64,000 nucleotides of DNA. It comes from Amia ocellicauda. Lineage: Eukaryota > Chordata > Actinopteri > Amiiformes > Amiidae. The DNA lies in assembly GCF_036373705.1 (NCBI RefSeq), contig NC_089855.1, positions 3,744,501 through 3,808,500 of the forward strand, given 5' to 3'. Position 1 is the stretch's first letter. Each line of letters starts with the position of its first letter. The notes under the pieces were generated by a model. It worked only from the letters and a program-made list of their open reading frames with translations. It did not search any database and had not been told where the DNA came from. This document shows positions 53,249 to 64,000 of the stretch, one piece after another. The position numbers and the translations under genes are program-made.

Positions 53249-54925
53249 GAAAGGAAATCAAAGTAAAAGTTACTATTGATATTTTTTTTCTTTCAGAAAG
53301 ATGAGAAAAAGGTTTGCTCATGTTGATTCTGTTAGTAAAGCAATCTGCCAAAAAACACAGCAAAAATGTTTTGTCATTATTTTTATCTTAATTGATAGTT
53401 ATTGTATGGTCACAAAACAGACAGACACACACACCAACTGTTCAGCAAACCTGATGAGAACAAACAGAATGTACTGGGCCCAGATTTGAAGCGACAGCAC
53501 AGGGGTTGAAGGGGAGATTTCAGTGGGCTGGGCCACTGCATCGTGCCATATATCCAGATTTTAGCTAGATAACATGTCAAATATGCATGGTGTCAGGATG
53601 GTACAATGCAGTGGTTTTTTAATGTGATTCTGTGCATATGTATTGTTTTACCCCCTCACACGGATATGTTTACTGGTCTCATATCGGTCAACCCCACTGC
53701 AACACTACACAAATTTTGAGAAATCTCTTCCTCCAATCATTAAAGACTTCACCAGGATTTCTGACAGTTTACCATTTCCCAATAGGTTTAGCACAGACAT
53801 GTTTGTTTTAAATATGATAATTCATATATGCCACTAAATCTCAGAAAAGTCACCAAGCACAGACACACGCTCCTGGCTTCCAATCCATACCTTGGTACTA
53901 ACAATAGTCAGAACCCAAACCAAGGCAATATCAACATTAGCTTCACCTAATCCGCCACTCTTCTTGTCTATGTCATCTGTCACTATTGGAAGATAAATTC
54001 TCTGGGTATTGTAACCCTTGGCCCAAGCCTAGCTACATTACAATTAAACTAAGCGCAAAGTGTAGAATAGGATTACATAATTGGCCTAGGGACAGAGTTC
54101 AATTACCTCTAAAAGCTAGGCTTCTGTTACTGTGAAGATTGTTCTAAGGGCAAACTTAACATAGTGAGTATTGAATAAGGCATGGCTTCAAATTGTGGTG
54201 TTGGTTAGGGTAGGTGTTCTGGCCATGAGCAGGACATTAGTCCTAACAATATTCTAACAGATTCTCTACTACACTTCTGTTAGCCTGAAAGGGGCATTAC
54301 ACTAAAATGACTGTGAATTAGACTGGGTGTGCCAAGTACTTAACCTAACAGTATACAGAACACCAGCCCTATGAAACTAGTATCCATAACAAGTCATTGG
54401 TTTCCAGGGAACAATATGTGGATTTGGGGCAAAAGCTTCAAAATGCGCAGAACTCCATGCATGATAAATCACCTCAGATTACACAGTTATACAGATTTAA
54501 AGAAAACATACAAACATATATGAGATTGTTGAAAATGTACTATGTATGTTGTGCCCATTGGCTCTAATTCAGATAATATAAGTGAGAACCCTATGGAATA
54601 GGCTTGTGTTTTAGTGTGCGTGTTTATAGGGATTAGCACAAGGGTTCTAAAACTCTTACAATCGACAACCCCATTTTCAAACATGTAAAACTGTTGCGAC
54701 CTAAACACTATATGTATTACCTTTTGCTGGCCAACTGCGGTGGGAGATGAAGTGCTGGCAAAGTGTGGTCCGGGGGGGGGATAAAATGCAGTCAAAGTGT
54801 TGTCTGGGGGGGGTGGGGGGATTAAGTGCTGGCAAACCATGGCTACCCATTGAAAACATTTTTCTATCAAAGCCGTGTTAAAGCCCCTATGTGAGTCACT
54901 CAAACAATCCCCTTCCTGTTTCCGG
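53249..54925. other. Unassigned spacer
   Basis: No coding exon, RNA gene or element end recognised. G-rich runs at about 54770-54821. Confidence 0.45.
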
Positions 54926-54929
54926 TTTG

Positions 54930-57750
54930 TATGTAATGTGACAAACACACAGGAAAATCCTCTTTGCTGGGAGACAGAGCTCCCAAGATACCTTGCAACC
55001 TTTGAGCAGTACTTGCTTTTTCAGATAACCGTGGTTATCTTTGAAGTCGGAAGCACTACCCAAGGAGGAGGGGTTTCTGCGCACTGCCGTAAGAACCTGA
55101 TCGAAATGTCACTCTATCAAAGCTGCCATTGGCCCCTGCGCTCGTCACTCGGAACAGGTCCCTTCCACTTCCTGTTCTATAAAACGTAACATCAGCGCAG
55201 GTTTGTCCTCTTTTGCCGGGAGCCAGGTCAAATAACTGGGGTTGCATACACAACCTATCGTTATCTTTCAAGTTGGAAGCACTGCCCAAGGCGGAGGGGT
55301 TACTGTATAACAAAACCATCACAAAGCAGGAGGCAGCGAGCTGATATGGGAGCCTGCCTCGAGGTGTACCGCTAGGGGCCTCGGCAACACAACTCCAGAC
55401 AGTAACCTCAGGGGCCCCGTAGGGCCGCACCTGAGCTGCCCAGGAGTGAAGACCGTAGTCATGCTCTAACCGGGAACTGTCTAGAATCAGCATATACAAG
55501 GTGGGGCTACAGAGGTCAACTCTTACACCCCCCACTCACAATAGCAAGGCCAGCTAGCAGCGAGGCTGAATCTACTTGCACAATATCTGGCGTGGACAAT
55601 CAAGCACCTTGTGTGGCCTCCGCGCATTATCATGGCAGTGGACCCCTGATCTCCAGGACCACCGGGAGAAGGGGGAACAGTCACTCAGAACAAGTCCCTT
55701 CCCGCATCTTGTTCCATAAAATGTGATGTCAGCACAGGATCATCCTCTTTTGCCACTTCGCCTGGAGTGAACGTGAGCTCTCTGTGTCTTGTCCGTACAT
55801 TAGACCCTTATTATTGTTTACAATAATTATTATTAGTTGGTTGGTTGGCTTCACGGCTGTGCTGTCACCACCGTTTACTTCCATGTCTATTTGTATTGAC
55901 ACTGTTCCGTCCGGTGTGCTCCGGGGCTCCGGTTTCAGTTTCGGCTACAAATAGTACACTTTAAAAATAATAGTCGTGTTTATATAGTGCCTTATATATT
56001 CCGACTGCTTGCTGTGTTGGTTATTTGTCCACAGGGCTTTTTCCTCCACAACAGGAGCGCTAGCAGCGGCAGTAAAATCCGAGGCCTGGCTGCCTCGGAG
56101 TGTCATAAGAGATCTCGCCCGCGTGAGGTGCTGCTCCACTGGCTTGCACCCGCACTACAGCCCGTGGCTGTGGCTGTAGGAGATTTTGCTCTCTCAGTTC
56201 TCTGAGAACAAGCTTTGCTATCCCTCCCTGTCCATGTGTGTAGGCCTCAGTTTTAGATCCCGCTACGGCTGGTGGTCTACTACCCTCCCCGGAAACCCCT
56301 GCACACACGGTGTGGTTGAGCCTACGGGTCTACGTGGCGCTTGTATCCAGCACCTGGTGCTTGGTAAACACAGTGTTCAGTCCGGCAACAGCAAGGTTGC
56401 GTGTGGTTGGTGTTGCAGTGCCCCCGTGTACATAAAAGTTGCCGGGTGGAGACACACTTACAGTGGCGGGCCCGCTAGGCGCTCCACTTGTTGCAGAGGT
56501 GTTTCAGTTGTTGTGTGCCCCCGGTGCAAACACTGACCGGTGCCTCTGCTGCACGTTCCACGTGCACGCCCGTGTGCGCTCTGCGATGAGCTCCTCTTGC
56601 CCCCGTCACTGTGCCGCTTGCACCGAGCGCACCTTGCCCACCTGGAGTGGGGAGGTCTTATGCTCCATGTGTCTGGGCACCGACAGCGGGCACAATTTGG
56701 CTGCGACTTCTGGGTCCACTACAGCGTGCCCGGAGGTCCACCGTTTTACCGGGCACCGCCGCACTCGCCACTCGCCACGCCCAAAGATCTCCCACTCCGG
56801 TGAGTGACGGAGGGGCCTCGGGGGGCGCTGGATGTCCCCGAGCCCCTCCGTCTCCTCCTCCAGGGCGGCAGTGATGGAGACAGCCGCGTGCCCTGTGCTT
56901 ACGTCTCCTCCTGCTTCCTCACCGGCTGCCGCTACTGCACCTGCGCCCCTCCTGCCTGACAAGGAAGGGTGGTGGAATGACGCTCCTTCCCCCTCTTCAG
57001 CATCGTCCCTCGACCCCTCGCGCCGTCGGCGATGGGGGTCGGGGTCTGCGGACAGGGACCGCGTTGAGGCCATCCTTGCTTTAAACAGCAGGATGGGCCA
57101 AATCTGCCCTCAGGACGAGGGCTCCCACGGGACAGGACAGGGAGTTCTGAGCAGTCATTAAGAGGGCTGTGGAGTCTCTCCAGCTCCCCTGGCCCTCTGA
57201 CCCTGCCCCTCTGACCCTGCCCCGCCACGCTCCAGATTCAAGAGGGGTCAGCGCGCACAGCGGCCCACATGGGCCCTCCCGCTGCTGCCTGACCTCCTCG
57301 AGGAACTGAGGTCCACCTGGAACCATCCGGCAACAGCTTGTCACGGTGATGCGCCAGGGGGCAAGGGCGACAGGGCGATCCCTGGCAGCCATTGTGGTGG
57401 CGTGCCACCAGCTTTGGCTGTCCCAGGCGCGGTGGGTCCCTGAGGCAGACAGGACTCATGGACACCCCTAATTCACATGGCTTCACTTTTGGCCCCTCTG
57501 TGGAGGCGATGCTGATACACACCCTCCAGGATGGGGAGCAGTCCCTGCAGCTGGCCCGGGTGTACCCCATTGCACCTCAAGCCGTCTGCGGCAGTTCGCT
57601 GGCGGGGAGGCCCCCAGACCCCGGCTCCCAAGTAACAGCTAAGGCCACAGGCCGGACCACAGCCCAGGTCACAGCCCCGCCCACCTGCCGATCACCGCCC
57701 TGGTGCTGCTGCTGCAGTGGTGGTTCAGGTCTCTCTTCAGCAAACTAGGA
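54930..57750 (+). mobile_element. DIRS retroelement fossil, plus orientation
   Basis: Terminal-repeat type sequence (about 54985-55310, partly doubled) is followed by leader and gag region (about 55900-57740). It is the reverse counterpart of the element at 57930-62760; for instance about 55905-56120 matches the inverse of about 62180-62440. Proline/serine-rich coding traces near 56830-57160 resemble DIRS gag. Reverse transcriptase, RNase H and recombinase parts are not seen in this orientation. Broken in several places and partial. Confidence 0.75.
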
Positions 57751-57929
57751 CAGCGAGATCTGCTATGTGGCAGCCGTGGACTGTAGTGAGAATGCAAGCC
57801 AGCGGAGGAGCACCTCACAGGAGCGAGATCTCTACGTCATGCCATTGAACCGCAGGCCGTGGGTACAGTCAGGCATCAGATTTAGAGTTGCTTTTTCCTT
57901 CTCTTTCTGTGGTAGAAAAATGATAGGTT

Positions 57930-60900
57930 GCGTATGCAACCCCGGTTATCTGAAAAAGGAAGCACTGTCCAAGGGGGAGGGGTTTCTGCGCACTTCCACG
58001 GGAACCTGATCGAAACGTCACTGTATCAAAGCTGCCATTGGCCCCTGCACTCGTCACTCATAACAGGTCCCTTCCCACATCCTGTTCTATAAAACATGAC
58101 GTCAGCGCAGGTTTGTCCTCTTTTGCCGGGAGACAGGACTCCCGCGCGACCTTGCAACCCTTGGGCAGTGCTTCCTTTTTCAGATAACCGGGGTTGCATA
58201 CGCAACCTATCTTTATCTTTCAAGTCGGAAGCACTGCCCAAGGGGGAGGGGTTACTGTATAACAAAACTGTCGCATGGGAGGAGGCAGTGAGCTGATAAG
58301 GGATCCTGCCCCGAGGTACACCGCTAGGGGACCTCGGCAACACAACTCCAGACAGTAACCTCATGGGCCCCGTAGGGCTACACCTGAGCCATCCAGGAAT
58401 GAGGACCGTAGTCACGCTCTACCAGGAACTGTCTGCAATCAGCATATACAAAGCGGGGCTACAGAGGTTAACTCTTACGCCCTCCGCTTACAAGAGCAAG
58501 GCCGGCTGCTCTACTAGTGCAGTTAGGAGCGAGGCCATAATCTACTTGCACAATGTCTGGCGCGGGCAATCAAGCACTTGTGCGGCCTCCGCGCAATATC
58601 ATGGCAGTGGACCCCTGATCCAATAGGAGCGGGGCCACAGACCCAATGAGAAAAATACAATATAATACATAGCTGGCTATTCAACAGTGTAGCAGAGCTG
58701 AACAATATACAATACATACATATCGTGTGACAGCAAGACCTTCATGCTGTCAGCGCGCAGCACAAGAGCATCCAACTCAACTAAACAGTACAGAGTGGAA
58801 GAGCACCATTGTGCTGACAATTTAGATTTCGACAAACGAACTATATACACCACGGGGCGCAGGAACGAACTCATGCGCCGCCCTTGGAACACAGGAGCAT
58901 TTGACGCCTGCTGGTTAGACCGGCTAATGCAGGGCAACATTAGCTCTACTGTATTAACAAAAGAACTATATACACAGCGGAACACGAGAGCCTGCTCACG
59001 TACTTACCGCTGAGGGCAGCCGCAGCAGACTCTTGCTCTATGGCACACAGCCAGAGCGGGCCACAGACCAGCTGACCAATGAACTATGTACACAGCGAGG
59101 CAGCTAAACTCAAGCGCCAGTGAACTCCATTCTATATTTTTAGAATACATAATACATATATACACGTATATACATCACAGGGTGCAGGAGCTGGCTCATG
59201 CGCCATACATGGAACACAGGAGCAGTTGACATCTGTCGAATAGCGCAGCTAACGCAGTGCAAATACAGCTCTACCGTGTGAATAAATGAACTATGTACAC
59301 AGCATGGCACTGGAAAACTCAAGTGCCCTCCGCTGGAGGATAACAGCAGCGGTCCCCTGCTCTATGGCATAATACAGCCAGAGCGGGCCACAGACCTGCT
59401 GACCAATACACAGAGCGGGGTACAGGCCAAACGCATGCACCACCGCAACACAATTATAATGAACGAACTATATACAGGGTGGCCTCGTAAGGCAACATGC
59501 CTGTAGGCTGCACAACAAGCCCCGGGAACACATCGACAGGGCTGTCTGTACATCCAGGAGCAGCTTGCATGGGTGCTCGACTAGAAGGCATAGTCCGGTG
59601 GAAGGGAAAGACACGGTTCACTAGCTCCCTCAGGATGCACTTACAGGGGCAGACTGGGAGAGGAAAGGCAGGAGCCAGAGCCTGCAAGCTACTAGGGCTC
59701 GACTGCAGCCAACACCAGGTTCCCAATGGAAGGGACTGGTCCCATCACATCCAACCTGTAGAACCGGGCAAATGTAAGCGGCGAGGCCCAAGCTACAGCC
59801 GCACAAATGTCAGCCAAGGGGGCACCTTGAAAAAGGGCTCATGATGTGGCAAAGCCTCGAGTCGAGTGGGCCACCAGGTGATCAGGCACCGGGGTCCCGG
59901 TAGACTTGTAGGCCATGGTAATCGTGTCCACAATCCAATGCGAGAGGCGCTGCTTTGAAAGCGCCTGGTCCTGTGTCTGTGCTCCATAAGACACAAACAG
60001 TTGGTCTGAGTGCCGAATGTCCTTAGTGTGTTACAAATATCACCTGAGGGCCCGCACAGGGCAGAGCAGGTGAAGCGAAGGGAGGAGGGTGAAAAGCCAT
60101 CAACTCAATAGGCCTGTTGACATGAAATGGAGACAGCACTTTTGGGAGGAACGCAGGATTAGGCCGTAGCGTGACCCTGGAGCCATCTCCCGCAAAACGG
60201 ACACACGATGGGTGTACGGACAAGGTGTGTAATTCGCTCACGCGTTTTGCAGAGGTGATTGCCAGCATAAACGCAGTCTTAAGTGACACCAACTTCAGCT
60301 CAGCTGAGTTCAGTGGCTCAAATGGGGCTTGAGAAGGTGCGTCCAGCACTACATCAAGGCGCCATGCAGGCAGTGAAAGGGTTCGAGGAGGCTGTATCCG
60401 TCAAGCTCCCTTTAGAAACTGCACAGCCAGAAAATGAGACCCAGGAGGCTGGCCATCAATCTGAACATGACATGTCGCCAGATACACTTTGAGCGTGGAC
60501 GGGGACTTGCCCTGGTCCAACAGCTCTTGTAGAAATTGCAATTTGACCCCGATGGGGCAATTAATTGGGTTTGACCGCAGTCTTGGCACCAGGTGGTAAA
60601 CGCCCGCCAGCGGTAGGAATACTGCAAACTCATAGAGGGAGCTCTCGCCGACTGAATAGTGGCAACTACCGCGTCCGACAGACCCCAGGCAATCAATCGC
60701 TCCCGCTCAGGGGCCAGGTCCAGAGCTAGAGGAGACCCAGATTGGGGTGCCAAAGCATGCCCTGCACCTGGGACAACAAGTCCTCTCTCACTGGGAGCTG
60801 CCAAGGCTCTCCGTGGAGGAGGGCGAACAGGTCCGCGAACCAGAATCTGCGAGGCCACCGTGGGGTTATCAGCAGAACTGTCGCTCGTTCTCTCCTTCTC

Positions 60901-62760
60901 CAGGACCACTGCGAGAAGGGGGAACGGTGGGAATGCATAAAGGATACAGCAAGGCCACGTGTGGGCTAGTGCGTCGATCCCTAGGGTTCCTGAGCGGTCT
61001 CGGACGGAGAACCATAGTGGGCAGTGTGTGGACTCTGCCGAGACAAAGAGATCCACGTCCACCCTGCCGAACCGGCTCCACAGTTGTTGTACCACAAGCG
61101 GGTGGAGGCGCCATTCCGAGACCGGGGGGCCTCCCCGAGAGAGGAGATCCACCGCCGTGTTGGACAGGCCTGGGCGGTGAACTGCTCTGACGGAACGGAA
61201 CCGTGGTTGTGTCCACATAAACAGACAGCGTGCTAGACAGTTACAGTCTGCGTGAGGCGAGTCCTGTCCGTCTCAGGGACCCGCCGTGCCTGGGACAGCC
61301 AAAGCTGGCGGCGCGCCTCCACAATGGCTGCCAAGGATCGCCCTGTTGCCCTTGCCCCCTGGCCGTAACCAGCTGATCCGCTACCGCCACTATCTCCAAG
61401 ATAGAGGGCGGGGTGGGTGATGTGCTATGTTGCTCCGAGGGCTCCGCCAGCTGGGCCATGTACAAGGCCAGCAGGCTTTCCACATTTCGGAGGCGATCCG
61501 CTTGGGCTCCAGCCTCATACGCCCTTCAGAGCAGCGTCTCTGTGACGCGACACTGCCTGTTAGGGCAGGCCAGGTCGCGTGTTTCCGCAGACAGCGGAGG
61601 TAAGGAGACGAGCGCGGCTATGGTGGAATTAACCCAGGGAAAATCCACAAAGCCCGCTTCTGCCGCGCCCTGGGTCCTGGCATAAGCTTCCCCTCTCCTG
61701 GCTAGGGCGGGGGCTGTTGCCGGATGGTCCCAGGTAGCCCTCAGCTCATCAAGGAGGTCAGGCAGCAGCGGGAGGGCCCGTGTGACCCCTCTCAAACCTG
61801 GAGCGTGGCGGGGCAGGATCAGAGGGCAAGGGGAGCTGAAGATACTCCACAGCCCTCTGGATGACTGCCCAGAACTCCCTGTCCTGTCCCGTGGGAGCAG
61901 GAGGGGCATTCACACTCAGCGGAGGAGGAGAGGTGGGAGTGACCAGCTCCTCCTCCATGAGCTCCGCCTCGAGCTCTGAGTCCTCTTGAGGACCCAGAGA
62001 CAGGGGGTCCTCCTCCCAGATGGCCCGTCTGCTGTCCTCCTCCTGGGATGGGGCAGACAGACTCCCCTCAGTCTCCACCGGCGCAGTTTAAGCCGGCGGG
62101 AGAGTGTCATGGTGTGGAGGGGGCGGCACCTGTTGCGCTGCCTGCGCGGCCTACACAGCCAAGAGAGTGCAGATTTGGTTCACCTCATGTGGGCGAGATC
62201 TCTTATGACACACCGAGGCTCAGGCCGGGCCTCGGATTTTACTGCCACTGCTAGCGCTCCTGCTGTGGAGGAAAAAGCCCTGTGGACAAAACCAACACAG
62301 CAAGCAGTCGGAATATATAAGACACTATATAAACACGACTATTATTTTTAAAGTGTGCTATTTGTAGCTGAAACTGAAACCGAAGCGCACCGGAGCCCCG
62401 GAGCGCAGACGGAACAGAGTCAGATTAGCTATCAAAGATAATAACTAATAACACAAATAGACACAGACAATAATAACAACGGTGGTGACAGCACAGCCGT
62501 GAAGCCAACCAACCGGGCAATAATAATTGTTAATAAACAATCAGAGTCTAATGCACAAGACAAGACACGGAGAGCTCACGTTCTCAGGTCAAGGCGAAGA
62601 GGCAAAAGAGGACGAACCTGGGAAGGGACCTGTTCTGAGTGACGAGTGCAGGGGCCAATGGCAGCTTTGATAGAGTGACATTTCGATCAGGTTCCCACGG
62701 AAGTGCGCAGAAACCCCTCCCCCTTGGGAAGTGCTTCCGACTTGAAAGACAACCTGAAAA
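57930..62760 (-). mobile_element. DIRS retroelement fossil, minus orientation, largest copy
   Basis: In its own direction: terminal repeat (about 62760-62590), leader, gag (about 62080-61240), RNase H and following region (about 61218-60700, FVSAESTHCPLWFSVRD type), tyrosine recombinase (about 60700-59750, with LKTAFMLAITSAKRVSELH), repeated tail (about 59480-58830) and terminal sequence again at about 58320-57930. Inverted terminal segments are the rule for DIRS. No full reverse transcriptase was recognised. It carries several breaks yet keeps long readable stretches, so it is the youngest-looking DIRS piece in the window. Confidence 0.8.
58830..59480. repeat. Tandem degenerate repeats in the DIRS tail
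   Basis: The motif GAACTATATACAC or GAACTATGTACACAGC recurs at about 58839, 58965, 59084, 59289 and 59466, each with similar surrounding text mentioning a GGGGC/GAGGC step and a CTCATGCGC-like segment. Spacing is roughly 120-205 bp. Single copies occur in the DIRS fragments at 30.2 and 9.3 kb. Confidence 0.65.
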
Positions 62761-63002
62761 CAGGACAAGAACCACAGTGTATAGTCTACAGACTAAGATA
62801 ATTTAAGTTAAATTAAATTAGCAGAGACTATCAATGAATAATAAAATAAAAACTGGAGCTAGTAGCTGAGGCACAGCGGGACAGCTCGGTTTAAAACTAT
62901 TGTAATAATACAATAATATATGTATGCGTGACAGAAGTTGCAGTATATAATAAATATACTTATATGCAACCTAACCAGAGTTGGGAGTTTTGTGCTTTTA
63001 TT

Positions 63003-63180
63003 AGGAATAAAAGACAGAGAGAAAAGGCTCTCGCTTATACACCAAGGTGATGCAAGGGCGAAAACGGCAAAGAGGAAGTTCCTGTGTGTGCGTCACATTA
63101 TATACAAACAAGGAACAGAAAGGGGACTATTTGAGTGACTTGGATTCCCTTTGTGCAGTGCTTCCAACTTGAAAGATAAG
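63003..63180. mobile_element. DIRS terminal-repeat remnant
   Basis: The text around 63070-63180 (GTGCTTCCAACTTGAAAGAT) matches the DIRS ends at 62740 and 58210 with divergence. No coding part accompanies it. An old terminal relic. Confidence 0.55.
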
Positions 63181-64000
63181 CCACACCAGCTATACAAGCG
63201 CTCTACAGTTGCCTCATTTTGTACTGGCACATTAGAAACTGGGCCGGCTCACTCAATGCTTATTATAATGGGACCGTTACCATTACCGCGCCAGATTACA
63301 TTTAATATCACTGTCATCCGGAGCTTTCCAGTGATGTACTGCATGAATAAGTCAGACTTCCCTGAGGAAAACAGGACTGGCTGCAGCCCTTAGCCCCGCC
63401 CCTTCCCTCACACACACTAACAGTGACAGCCATGAGACAATTCTATTTAGTTAAAAAACATGGAAAAACAACACAATAAAAGGTGGGGCTGAAAAGTTAA
63501 AACTTTAGCAGCAGAAGAAGGAGAAACGACAGTAAAGTCAATGCAGCGGCTGCAGGTGAAGCAGTGGGCCATGGGGAGCCAGGGCAGGGAGGGAGACATG
63601 ACATTTGTATTGTGCTAATAGGAATGTTAATAGTTTATGGTCTAAATGTTTAAACACTAACAAATGTAACATTTATTTTGTCTGAAATGTTTTTTTTCTA
63701 AAATATAAAACAATAAAATAAGATGGGTAAAATTATTTATTTGTACTGTTTCGTGTGAGATTTGTATTAGATGTTTCAATAAAAACAATTAAAAAAAATG
63801 ATACAAGGGTGTTGTACTTCCTTTTGCTTGTGTATGATAAATTGGAGAGGTTAGTGATTCTTAATTTAGCAATATTTAAAATCGACAGCAACAGAATAAC
63901 ATCAATCAATCATCAATCAATAGCGCCCCATATATGCAGAAGCTGTATTCCATCAATTACTGCTTCTCTGTTGACATACCCAATGTCATATTGTTAGAAT
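63181..64000. other. Unassigned right edge
   Basis: AT-rich DNA with A-runs. No gene, RNA or element boundary recognised before the window ends. Confidence 0.45.

Noticed and set aside
54487-54948. 153-residue minus-strand frame
   Set aside because: Proline-rich portion comes from G-runs on the plus strand; no recognisable domain.
58830-59480. CRISPR-like periodic repeats
   Set aside because: Units are degenerate and unevenly spaced, lie in a eukaryotic retroelement tail, and lack constant-length spacers.

Overview
The window looks like a ray-finned fish chromosome. It is AT-rich and repeat-dense. Its genes are six single-coding-exon olfactory receptors, and its repeats are types usual in fish: Tc1-like DNA transposons, hAT-type inverted-repeat elements, a CR1-like LINE, DIRS tyrosine-recombinase retroelements and a Ty3/gypsy fossil. 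No mitochondrial, bacterial or single-copy host gene was recognised, so species and lineage (teleost or older ray-finned branch) stay open.

Layout. Five receptor genes lie on the minus strand (about 4.2-5.2, 10.5-11.4, 18.5-19.5, 33.4-34.3 and 45.1-46.1 kb) and have open full-length frames. A sixth, on the plus strand at 51.7-52.7 kb, has one frameshift. Each minus-strand gene has the same architecture: a coding exon preceded at once by a strong splice acceptor, then, about 0.6-1.1 kb upstream, a shared block of about 250 bp that I read as promoter plus non-coding first exon. The receptors sit in duplicated units: an older pair (3.75-6.5 and 10.0-12.6 kb) and a younger set A (16.7-27.6 kb), B (32.0-37.4 kb) and C (42.9-47.5 kb).

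Mobile DNA fills the rest. Two nearly identical 1,221-bp Tc1-like elements (13.2 and 28.6 kb) carry full 346-residue transposases with DD36E spacing, the spacing described for the Incomer group. A full-length CR1-like LINE with an SGNH-hydrolase ORF1, an endonuclease/RT ORF2 and tandem 5' monomers inserted into unit A. Unit B keeps the empty site, so this insertion followed the duplication. Shorter CR1 copies lie at 40.3 kb (inside a gypsy fossil) and 48.8 kb. At least seven DIRS fragments occur, most prominently two opposed elements filling 54.9-62.8 kb.

The receptor copies explain the biology: a local olfactory receptor array growing by tandem duplication and inversion, with transposons landing between and within the duplicated units. 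All comparisons were made by eye, so boundaries are approximate to tens of bases unless terminal repeats fix them.
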